The notes under the pieces: model-generated
Databases searched by the model: none
Seen by the model: the letters and a program-made list of their open reading frames with translations, nothing else
What the model was told of the DNA's origin: nothing
Part shown: one piece after another, positions 1-5,598 of the stretch
Layout: every line of letters begins with the position of its first letter
Numbering within the stretch: the first letter of the stretch is position 1
Translations under genes and position numbers: made by a program
NCBI GenBank assembly: GCA_002367305.1
Contig: DFBG01000156.1
Location: 1 to 7,029 of the forward strand
Reading direction: 5' to 3'
Length of the DNA: 7,029 bases
DNA from: Actinobacteria bacterium UBA3086
GTDB taxonomy: Bacteria > Actinomycetota > Coriobacteriia > Anaerosomatales > UBA3086

Positions 1-485
1 TCGATGAAGTAGTCGAGCGGCAGCGAGGTTGAGTATCCGTCGGCAGCGCGCAGGATCAGGACCTCGGCACCTGTGTCGTATCCGGCCTCAGCGAGAAGAT
101 CGCGGACCAGCACGCCCTCCCACAGGATGTCGACGCTCCAGCCCTCCACGCAGTCGAGCCTGACGACCTTGCTGTATCGGTCCCGATCGATGACTCCGTC
201 ATAGGTGAGCTCAAGTGGAGTTTCCACTAGGCCATCGATGGTCATGGAATACGTTTCGATGTCCACATACTGCGGGCCATCGATCGAGTTCTCTCGGAAG
301 TCTGTGACCGAGGAGAGATCGTTGCCCTCGTACTCGCGTACCTCGATCTTCTCGAGTTCGGTGATCTCTCGACCGCCGCCGGAGGGACCGCCGGCGTTGT
401 CCTGTGTGCCGGACAGGCAGCCGGTGAGTCCGATGGACAGTGCGACGCAGGCGGAAAGCACTATCAGACGCGAACGACTCAGCAT
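1..485 (-). CDS. Lipoprotein with molybdopterin-dependent oxidoreductase (MsrP/sulfite oxidase-like) domain, 3' end outside window
   Basis: I read 161 residues; the C-terminus lies beyond position 1. Residues 1-23 form a lipoprotein signal peptide: a short basic start (MLSRSR), a hydrophobic stretch and the lipobox L-T-G-C with Cys23 as the lipidation site. A Gly/Ser-rich linker (about 24-40) follows, then a domain from about residue 70. The segment LDCVEGWSVDILW (110-122) resembles the CVEAWS segment around the molybdenum-ligating Cys of MsrP (YedY), so Cys112 is the predicted metal ligand. Role inferred: a periplasmic or cell-surface oxidoreductase anchored to the membrane, or a cofactor-free relative. 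The ATG is the only plausible start: AAGGGA lies just upstream and an in-frame TAG sits nine codons before it. No twin-arginine motif is present, which is odd for a Moco protein. Domain assignment is fairly sure; substrate is unknown. Confidence 0.82.
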   Translation of the reverse strand, partial: MLSRSRLIVLSACVALSIGLTGCLSGTQDNAGGPSGGGREITELEKIEVREYEGNDLSSVTDFRENSIDGPQYVDIETYSMTIDGLVETPLELTYDGVIDRDRYSKVVRLDCVEGWSVDILWEGVLVRDLLAEAGYDTGAEVLILRAADGYSTSLPLDYFI

Positions 486-529
486 GCGGATCCCTTCGTT
501 GATTACTCTCTATGACCCATGGTCGGTGT

Positions 530-551
530 CCCGATGAGGTGTTTCATCGGG
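530..551. repeat. Perfect 8-bp inverted repeat upstream of the lipoprotein gene
   Basis: CCCGATGA (530-537) and TCATCGGG (544-551) are exact reverse complements around a 6-nt spacer, GGTGTT. The near arm is 45 nt from the lipoprotein start and the far arm 137 nt from the membrane-protein start, inside the divergent intergenic region 486-687. In RNA the spacer could add two G-U pairs. It may be an operator for a dimeric regulator or a leader hairpin of the minus-strand transcript. No T-run follows it on either strand, so an intrinsic terminator is unlikely. Confidence 0.6.
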
Positions 552-649
552 CGAATACCCTCACGAGTATGGTTCCCCCAGTGGGAGATTCCGCAACAGA
601 CTTGAGGCTATGGGGATATGTATTCCGGGTTGGGTATCGAACCCATGGA

Positions 650-655
650 TAGAGT
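650..655 (+). promoter_or_regulatory. Candidate -10 box for the small membrane protein gene
   Basis: TAGAGT fits the TAnnnT pattern of a housekeeping -10 element and would place the transcript start near 662, giving a leader of about 26 nt that contains the ribosome-binding site at 674-681. I see no good -35 at normal spacing (TTGGGT at 630-635 is too close). A short dyad, GGGTT (627-631) with AACCC (640-644), lies immediately upstream and could bind a regulator. The call rests on one hexamer only. Confidence 0.3.
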
Positions 656-687
656 TAGACGTTCTTGAGCGGTGAGGGGAGATAGTC

Positions 688-1086
688 ATGGAATTGCTGG
701 CTCGCACCTGCAAGGTTGATCGCATGAACGTTCAGCGTTTGTTCGCACGGGTGTTCGTGGCATTCGGGGGAGTTCTGTGGGTGGCCGGTGTTCTAGGTGC
801 GAACATACGCTACCAGGATATGGGACTCTCAGAGAGCGCAGCGAACGCCCTGCTGCCCTTTGGGCTCGCGGTCGCTGCGCTCATCATCGGATGGTTCTAC
901 GAGACGCTCGCGTCATTCCTGCTCTTTGGCGGCGCCGTTGGAGTCGTGGCATGGGGAATCATCTCCAGTTGGGAAGCTGGAGTATGGGGAACCATGGGGT
1001 TCGTACTCATCGCGCCCATGGTCTTCGCCGGACTGCTGTTCCTGCTCGCTTCCAGGATGCAGCGGATCTGCACACTTGAGGAGTGA
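688..1086 (+). CDS. Small four-helix membrane protein of unknown function
   Basis: 132 residues. I do not recognise the family. Hydrophobic segments at about 18-39, 52-70, 72-93 and 102-121 suggest four transmembrane helices with short loops, a charged N-terminus (MELLARTCKVDR) and a short C-terminal tail (SRMQRICTLEE). There is no signal-peptide cleavage site, no catalytic motif and no large soluble domain. The chosen ATG has a strong ribosome-binding site (GAGGGGAG at 674-681, 6 nt spacing); an internal ATG at 724 (Met13) would still leave all four helices but lacks a comparable site. The gene stands alone: it is divergent from the lipoprotein gene and converges on the FKBP gene with only 6 nt between stop codons. 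Codon pattern and intact membrane topology support a real gene; function cannot be inferred. Confidence 0.8.
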   Translation: MELLARTCKVDRMNVQRLFARVFVAFGGVLWVAGVLGANIRYQDMGLSESAANALLPFGLAVAALIIGWFYETLASFLLFGGAVGVVAWGIISSWEAGVWGTMGFVLIAPMVFAGLLFLLASRMQRICTLEE

Positions 1087-1092
1087 GAACCC

Positions 1093-1554
1093 CTAGGCTT
1101 CTGGCGTGTCCGTCTCAGGTTCGACAGCGTCGGGCTCGACGATCTCCACGAGCTCGATCTCAAACGTGAGCGCCTGTCCGGCGAGCGGGTGGTTGAAGTC
1201 GAGGGTGACCTCGCCGTCGACGATGCTCGTGATGCGGGCGTTCATCGTCCGACCGTCGGGCGTTCCGACCTCGGCGATGCCGCCGACAACGGGCTCGCTG
1301 GGAAACGCATCGGCCTGCACTTTGTGCACTGCAGCTTCGACATGCTCGCCGTAGGCGTCTTCGGTTGCGATCGTGACGGTGACGGATTCACCGAGGTCGA
1401 GACCTGCGACAGCAGCATCGAAGCCTGGGATGACCTGGCCTGCTCCGAGTGTGAACTCAAGGGGATCGCGTCCCGCGCTGGAGTCGAATTCGCTTCCGTC
1501 TTCGAGCGTGCCACAATAGTGGACACGTACGAGGGATCCTTCAGTGGTTGCCAT
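1093..1554 (-). CDS. SlyD-like FKBP-type peptidyl-prolyl cis-trans isomerase
   Basis: Catalyses proline cis-trans isomerisation and probably acts as a cytosolic folding chaperone; no signal peptide is seen. Numbering from the upstream ATG at 1560, the FKBP elements are Tyr15, EFDSS (24-28), LEFTLGAGQVIPGFDAAV (34-51) with Val43, Ile44 and Phe47, then AYGE (69-72). The chain leaves the FKBP fold at about 72-122 for an insert-in-flap chaperone domain and returns at NHPLAG (123-128) and LTFEIELVEIV, the SlyD/SlpA layout. Unlike E. coli SlyD it lacks a His/Cys-rich metal-binding tail and ends in a short acidic tail (PDAVEPETDTPEA). I chose the ATG at 1554: the AAGGA site (GAAGG at 1561-1565 plus the next base) abuts the ATG at 1560 but is 5 nt from the one at 1554. 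Monocistronic, convergent with the membrane-protein gene. SlyD versus SlpA/FkpB naming is not settled by sequence. Confidence 0.93.
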   Translation of the reverse strand: MATTEGSLVRVHYCGTLEDGSEFDSSAGRDPLEFTLGAGQVIPGFDAAVAGLDLGESVTVTIATEDAYGEHVEAAVHKVQADAFPSEPVVGGIAEVGTPDGRTMNARITSIVDGEVTLDFNHPLAGQALTFEIELVEIVEPDAVEPETDTPEA

Positions 1555-1595
1555 GTTCATCCTTCGGTCGTGATGGTCAAGTGGTGACTCATGAC

Positions 1596-1601
1596 ACCTT
1601 A
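1596..1601 (-). promoter_or_regulatory. Candidate -10 box for the FKBP gene
   Basis: On the minus strand this reads TAAGGT, matching TAnnnT, about 41 nt upstream of the preferred FKBP start. That would leave room for a leader of roughly 35 nt containing the AAGGA ribosome-binding site. No convincing -35 is found at 17 nt. Weak, single-hexamer evidence. Confidence 0.2.
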
Positions 1602-1684
1602 CCTCAGCGGCTCGCCGGAGGCACGGACCGAGAGTTGGGAGAGTATTTCGATATTCGCCCTATAGCGGGGTGGGCTGCATGGGG

Positions 1685-1690
1685 TAGACT
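1685..1690 (+). promoter_or_regulatory. Candidate -10 box upstream of the winged-helix gene
   Basis: TAGACT is a good TAnnnT hexamer lying in the divergent region between the FKBP gene and the small regulator-like gene. It would imply a leader of about 80 nt before the GTG start at 1777. No clear -35 is visible at 17-18 nt upstream. The rest of 1555-1776 holds no coding sequence that I can support. Confidence 0.3.
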
Positions 1691-1776
1691 GAATGTGCTG
1701 TATCGGTTCATGCTATTCATGCGAGTCAATCGGTGACGGTGCCGTGTTGGCGGACGTCGAATGAGGACGGTTGCGG

Positions 1777-2133
1777 GTGTACGATCTTGAGGGAGTCCTT
1801 GGGGCTCCGGTCACGGGATTCGTGGAGCACCATGTCAGATCTCTTCTGACATGGGATATTTTGGTGTTCTTCCACCGCAACCCGGATGCAGTTCTCGACG
1901 GAGAAGGTCTCGCCTTGCGCTTGGGTCGTCGAGTCGAGGAGATCGAGCCGGAGGTCGAGGCGTTGTGCGCCGGTGTGATTCTGCAGCAGGCCGGCGGGCT
2001 CATCCGCTACAAGCCCTCACCCGAGATGCGTGACACGATCTGCAGCTTTGTGGATGCCTGTCAGGATCGCGGTCGCCGCCTTGCACTCATTGCACTGGTG
2101 CTCCACAAGATCAATCCGCAGAACCCGAGCTGA
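1777..2133 (+). CDS. Small predicted winged-helix protein, function unknown
   Basis: 118 residues, soluble, no signal peptide or membrane segment. I do not recognise a named family. The middle of the protein looks like a winged helix-turn-helix: helix VRSLLTWDILVFFHR, helix DGEGLALRLGR, a third helix VEEIEPEVEALCAGV that would be the recognition helix, then a hairpin-like wing ILQQAGGLIRYKPSPE. A C-terminal helix (DRGRRLALIALVLHKIN) could serve dimerisation. This is compatible with a MarR/TrmB-type DNA-binding fold, but the fold call is by eye. Start choice: GAGGA at 1763-1767 is 9 nt from the GTG at 1777 but only 3 nt from an in-frame TTG at 1771, so GTG is preferred; the TTG start would add two residues. 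It is divergent from the FKBP gene and convergent with the HD-GYP-like gene, 27 nt between stops. Gene reality is likely; a regulatory role is inference. Confidence 0.75.
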   Translation: MYDLEGVLGAPVTGFVEHHVRSLLTWDILVFFHRNPDAVLDGEGLALRLGRRVEEIEPEVEALCAGVILQQAGGLIRYKPSPEMRDTICSFVDACQDRGRRLALIALVLHKINPQNPS

Positions 2134-2141
2134 CGCTGGTC

Positions 2142-2157
2142 CTTCCCGTTGGGGAAG
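2142..2157. terminator. Weak hairpin between convergent genes, possible bidirectional terminator
   Basis: CTTCCC (2142-2147) and GGGAAG (2152-2157) pair exactly around the 4-nt loop GTTG, in the 27-nt gap between the stop of the winged-helix gene (2133) and the stop of the HD-GYP-like gene (2161). Position suits a shared terminator, but the stem is only 6 bp and no T-run follows on either strand. Confidence 0.3.
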
Positions 2158-2160
2158 CAC

Positions 2161-3477
2161 TCACAAGTGGTCGGAAACCTCGGTGTTCAGGCTATCCTGC
2201 TCTATCACTTCGATGATCCGAAGGCCACTTTCGGCCAGTTGCAACTCGAAGGGCTCTTCCAGCTCGAGGCCGGCAGTGTCGTACACCACGCGTATGACGG
2301 GTGTGAGAGGATCCTCGCCGTTGTCGCTTACCACTCCGACCGACATGTCGGTCAATCGTACGAGGCAGCCTATCGGGAATACGCCCAGAGACTTGGCGAA
2401 TAGACGGGCATACATCGGATCATGTCTCGTGCCCGCTTCATGGAGAATCTGCGCGATGGCTCGGTCGGGGGTTTCTCCATACACACCAGGTGCCGGGTTC
2501 GTGAGTTCGGTGAAACGGTCAGCGACTGCCACCATTCGGCTGAACGGATGCGGCACGTAGTCGGCCGGCCGGTCCGGTGAGCCCGAGCCATCGACGTGCA
2601 TGTGATGCTCATAGGCCACCAGCATCGGCGCCGTATCTTCCAGAGGCAGACTTGAGAGAATTTCCGCGCCGGTTGTTGGGTGCATGACCCGCATTGCGTC
2701 GGCCTGCCCGGGGTCGTTGTGGTCGAACGCCGCTTTGCCTATGTCGTGCAGGAGTGCCGAGAGGCCGAGAGATGCCAATCCCTCCTCGGGCAGACCCATG
2801 GTGGCGCCCAGGGTCAACGTGTAGATCATGACGTTGATCGAGTGAAAGAGGTCCGACTCATCGCGACCCCTGATCGTGGCGAGTCCGAGAACCGCGGACT
2901 TGTCGGTCAGCAGACGTTCCAGGACCGAGCCGACCATCTCACCAGCGCCACCCAGGTCCGTGGTGGCACCTTGGGCAACCTGTTCCGAGAGGGTCCGCAT
3001 GGTTGAGACGAGCCTCGTATAGAGTGCCCTGTCCTGTGCACGCAGGCGATCACGCTCTTCACGTTCTTCTTCGTCTTCGTCCTCGATGAACTGCACGATC
3101 ACTGCCGTGGCGCCCCGTGATTCGAGCTCATGCTCCACATCGAGATCGGGGGAGGGCCGAAGGCTCAGTACATCCACGAGTGCGATCGCGTCGCGCTCGG
3201 TGAATTCCGGCTTGAACCCCAAGGATTCGACTCGACGGGCTTCCAGAGCCTCGGAGATAGCCGAGATTCCAGGAGCATCGTCAGCGATGACCGCGCTCTC
3301 GTGGTAGAGGTGGCCCTCGTGGAGATTGAGAGTGAGCACGCCCATGGCCGTGGCATCGGAAACGGTATTCAGGAGGGCATCCATCGCCTCACGGTAAGAC
3401 GGGTGCTGAGCGGGATAGAGTTGCGCTGCTTTGCGCGACGAGGCAAGTGAAGTGACGACACGGGAGGCGTTGCTCAT
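2161..3477 (-). CDS. HD-GYP-like phosphohydrolase domain protein with degenerate GYP motif
   Basis: 438 residues, no signal peptide or membrane helix. Residues 1-130 form a domain also seen at the start of the upstream HEAT protein. Next come a very acidic linker (EDEDEEEREERD, 132-143) and a helical stretch to about 200. The HD-GYP core (about 205-350) has His212, LLHDIGK (242-248) with His244/Asp245, His266 in HPTTG, His291/His292 and Asp320 in VAVAD, the usual metal ligands. The signature is altered: canonical HHExxDGxGYP reads HHMHVDGSGSP. A C-terminal part (about 365-425, FPIGCLVRLTDMSVGVV) resembles the small tail domain of many HD-GYP proteins. The family hydrolyses cyclic dinucleotides such as c-di-GMP; whether this one does is open. 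The start is firm: AGGAGGTG lies 4 nt upstream, and the ATG overlaps the HEAT gene stop (ATGA), so translation is probably coupled. Confidence 0.9.
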   Translation of the reverse strand: MSNASRVVTSLASSRKAAQLYPAQHPSYREAMDALLNTVSDATAMGVLTLNLHEGHLYHESAVIADDAPGISAISEALEARRVESLGFKPEFTERDAIALVDVLSLRPSPDLDVEHELESRGATAVIVQFIEDEDEEEREERDRLRAQDRALYTRLVSTMRTLSEQVAQGATTDLGGAGEMVGSVLERLLTDKSAVLGLATIRGRDESDLFHSINVMIYTLTLGATMGLPEEGLASLGLSALLHDIGKAAFDHNDPGQADAMRVMHPTTGAEILSSLPLEDTAPMLVAYEHHMHVDGSGSPDRPADYVPHPFSRMVAVADRFTELTNPAPGVYGETPDRAIAQILHEAGTRHDPMYARLFAKSLGVFPIGCLVRLTDMSVGVVSDNGEDPLTPVIRVVYDTAGLELEEPFELQLAESGLRIIEVIEQDSLNTEVSDHL

Positions 3478-5450
3478 GAGGCACCTCCTACTTTGGCTTG
3501 TTTCGCAAGCGCCTGCAGTGCCAGTTCATGAATGTCCGAGAAGTGACCTCGCTTGATGAGTGTTTTTCGACTAGCCAGTTTCTGTAGAACAGCGCGGGCA
3601 TCCTGCCCGGGGACCATAGCCAGCGCCCCGATGATCTCACGCGCTTTGGGGAAATCTTTTCCGTCCATATCCAGCTCTCCCAAATGGGTGGCGAGCAGGT
3701 TGGCCGCTTCGGGTGCACCTGATCTAGCCAGTGCACGGGCGGCGATGATGGTGACTTCCGCGCTCTCATCGCTGAGCATCTCAGCGAGAATTCTAACTGA
3801 TGTGGGAGTGACGGTCGCCGCGAGTCCCTGCGCGGCTTCTCGACGTGACTGTGCATCACTGCGCGCCACGATCGAGCTGATGGTCTTGGCTGAGCGCGTA
3901 TCGGGCTCCGATGCCAGACGGGTCACAAGTGGTGCAACCTCGAACCACTGGGCGTCGGGTGCGACGACATTGAGCAGATCCACGATTCGTCGGCCGATCA
4001 GCTTCTCGGCGATTGCGAGCCCGTCGTACTTGAGACGCAAGGCTTCGTTCACCAATGAGGCCGCAGCGGCTTCGCCCGCTGCTCGCATGATGCTGCGGGC
4101 GTCATCGAGACGAGTCTCGTCTTCGAGAATCGCGTTCAGCAGCGAGCGCATCGATGCTGGGGAGACCGAACGGCTCACGGCATCGCGAAGTCGGTCCGCG
4201 AGTTCTGGCCACGGCTGGCTTGTGTGGGATTCTCTATTAGTGAGTCCCGTGATCACTCTGAGGGCACTATCGAAATCTCCGTTGCCGAGCAAACGAGGAA
4301 CGAGTCTCGAGAGGTTGTCGACGGTGCGGCAGTAGAGATCAAAATCTTGTTGCTGATCGAGCAGCGCGAGCATTGTGGTGACCGAGGAGCCTCCGGTGGA
4401 GGTGGCCTTGACCGCCCCGCGCATGCGCGAGATCTCTTCCTCGGCGATAGTCGCTGCTGCCGCAACACTTCGATAGGATCCGTCGGCGTCGATGAGCGAG
4501 GTCTCGGGCCCCTTCTTCGTGTGTGTCTCCATCATGTGCTGCAGGAAATGTATCTCTTTCTCGCTATGGGAGTCCTCGGCGAGCATGGCCTGTACGCGAG
4601 CGTAGACCTGGCTGATGCGATCATCGAGCGGCAGGTGGGACAGCGCATTGGATAGAGAGAGCATGTTCTTGCCGAATACTCCGTCGGCGACGGACGAAGC
4701 GATATCGTTGTTGTCCAGATGCTGGAACATGCCCCCGGTGAGCCCGCGTGCCGGCCCGTTCTCAAGGGCGAGACCCAGAAGCGCATCCTTCCCGGTTCCA
4801 TCCTGGTTCTTGAACGCCTCAGCGAGTGTTGCAAGTAGCCGCGGCACACCGTTTTCGCCGACTGCCGATGAGAGCTCGGCGAGCCCTTCCTCGAATGCGG
4901 CGGGGTCACCAGAGGCCGCGGCCGCCATCCAGGTGGAGAGTTTGTCCGGATCGGTCGCAAGCATACGAAGGAACTCATCAACATCCTGCTCGTCCTCGGA
5001 CTCTTCTTGCTCGATGACGGTGAGCGCCACATCGGTCGCTCGGATGCATTCGACTCCTGCCGATGCCAGCGCGGCTGCGAATCCGCCAGATGCACGCACC
5101 TCGTTGGGATCTGTTATCACGACCTGCAGGAACTGGAGAAGCTCCCGGGCGGAGCACCCGCTGGTGAAGTCGATCTCAGCGACACCGTGGTTGCGGAGTT
5201 CCTCGGCAAGATCAGAGACGCCGGGCATACCGGGCCCGATCGGTTCTCCGTTCTGGCTGAAGCCTTCACGAACCACGGAGAGCGAGAGGACGGGGGATAC
5301 GTCGAAATGCGTGCTGAGGGTTGCCGAGGCAGCGGCCATGGCTTGCATGGGCATGGGGCTGCCTGGTGGGTAAAGCCGCAGCGTCTTGCTCGCCGTCGCA
5401 ATGCCACGGACGATTGATTCCAGGCTACGCATCTGCGTAGGGTCGGCCAT
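3474..5450 (-). CDS. HEAT-repeat protein sharing an N-terminal domain with its HD-GYP-like partner
   Basis: 658 residues, predicted cytoplasmic (no signal peptide or membrane helix). Residues 1-145 (LYPPGSP at 26-32, then short beta-like segments and VSDLAEELRNHGV at 78-90) match in pattern the N-terminus of the HD-GYP-like protein. An acidic linker (EQEESEDEQDVDEF, 147-160) follows, then a long helical region (160-480) that I cannot assign. The C-terminal part, about 500-655, is alpha-alpha repeat: units such as RREAAQGLAATVTPTSVRIL and AEVTIIAARALARSGAPEAA have the HEAT/PBS-lyase spacing of small residues. HEAT arrays usually act as protein-binding scaffolds, so a role in organising or controlling the HD protein is inferred. 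First gene of the operon. The ATG at 5450 is preferred; a GGGGA lies about 10 nt upstream with GAGGAG further out, while the internal ATG (Met7) has no such site. Enzymatic activity is not indicated. Confidence 0.87.
   Translation of the reverse strand: MADPTQMRSLESIVRGIATASKTLRLYPPGSPMPMQAMAAASATLSTHFDVSPVLSLSVVREGFSQNGEPIGPGMPGVSDLAEELRNHGVAEIDFTSGCSARELLQFLQVVITDPNEVRASGGFAAALASAGVECIRATDVALTVIEQEESEDEQDVDEFLRMLATDPDKLSTWMAAAASGDPAAFEEGLAELSSAVGENGVPRLLATLAEAFKNQDGTGKDALLGLALENGPARGLTGGMFQHLDNNDIASSVADGVFGKNMLSLSNALSHLPLDDRISQVYARVQAMLAEDSHSEKEIHFLQHMMETHTKKGPETSLIDADGSYRSVAAAATIAEEEISRMRGAVKATSTGGSSVTTMLALLDQQQDFDLYCRTVDNLSRLVPRLLGNGDFDSALRVITGLTNRESHTSQPWPELADRLRDAVSRSVSPASMRSLLNAILEDETRLDDARSIMRAAGEAAAASLVNEALRLKYDGLAIAEKLIGRRIVDLLNVVAPDAQWFEVAPLVTRLASEPDTRSAKTISSIVARSDAQSRREAAQGLAATVTPTSVRILAEMLSDESAEVTIIAARALARSGAPEAANLLATHLGELDMDGKDFPKAREIIGALAMVPGQDARAVLQKLASRKTLIKRGHFSDIHELALQALAKQAKVGGAS
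3482..3489 (-). promoter_or_regulatory. Consensus ribosome-binding site inside the end of the HEAT gene
   Basis: On the minus strand this reads AGGAGGTG, a full anti-16S match, 4 nt before the ATG of the HD-GYP-like gene and within the last codons of the HEAT-repeat gene. With the ATGA stop/start overlap it fixes the downstream start and supports coupled or re-initiated translation of the two proteins. Confidence 0.85.
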
Positions 5451-5478
5451 CTAGTTGATTTCCCCACTCCTCGTTGCA

Positions 5479-5505
5479 GCACGACGGTGTTCTTCACCGC
5501 CGTGC
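5479..5505 (-). promoter_or_regulatory. 11-bp hairpin in the probable leader of the HEAT/HD operon
   Basis: Arms 5479-5489 and 5495-5505 are inverted repeats with one mismatch (A5484 opposite C5500) and a 5-nt loop. In minus-strand RNA that position becomes a G-U pair, so the stem is continuous (GCACGGCGGTG with CACCGTCGTGC, loop AAGAA). It ends 28 nt before the HEAT gene start, upstream of its ribosome-binding region. A leader hairpin affecting translation or RNA stability fits better than a terminator, since no U-run follows. It could also be a protein-binding dyad. Confidence 0.5.
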
Positions 5506-5582
5506 GTGCCGAACTGTCTCATTATTCCATCGGCATTACATCACGCGAAGTTTAAGTATCTGGTTTGAGGAATCTCAGTTGC

Positions 5583-5591
5583 TGGTACGCT
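5583..5591 (+). promoter_or_regulatory. Candidate extended -10 promoter for the CorC-like gene
   Basis: TGG followed by TACGCT forms an extended -10 (TGn plus TAnnnT), with TTGAGG at 5565-5570 as a possible, closely spaced -35 (15 nt). The -10 ends 7 nt before the ATG at 5599, so transcription would begin at or within a base or two of the start codon. The absence of any purine-rich ribosome-binding site before that ATG agrees with a leaderless mRNA. Confidence 0.4.
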
Positions 5592-5598
5592 ATGCCCC

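Noticed and set aside
619..650. tRNA T-arm-like sequence on the minus strand (GGGTTCGATACCC)
   Set aside because: The loop fits TTCRANN, but one stem pair fails, no matching acceptor strand, anticodon arm or D-arm is found at the expected distances, and no CCA follows. It is better read as a short dyad near a promoter.
1087..1092. Terminator between the convergent membrane-protein and FKBP genes
   Set aside because: The gap is 6 nt and I find no stem-loop with a T-run around it; termination, if any, must occur inside the opposite gene.
1583..1598. Near-palindrome GGTGACTCATGACACC upstream of the FKBP gene
   Set aside because: Only the outer four bases on each side pair; the central bases do not match symmetrically, so it is not a convincing operator.
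1548..1736. Possible 62-codon reading frame on the plus strand between the FKBP and winged-helix genes
   Set aside because: It begins inside the FKBP start region on the opposite strand, has no ribosome-binding site, runs through the probable promoter zone and has no recognisable composition or domain.
4615..5373. Long open frame on the plus strand opposite the HEAT gene
   Set aside because: Ser/Ala/Arg-rich product typical of an antisense shadow of a GC-rich gene; no start signal and no domain, while the minus-strand frame gives a coherent protein.
5566..5577. Short dyad TGAGGAATCTCA upstream of the CorC-like gene
   Set aside because: Four-base arms are expected by chance in a window this size; it overlaps the candidate -35 but there is no further support.
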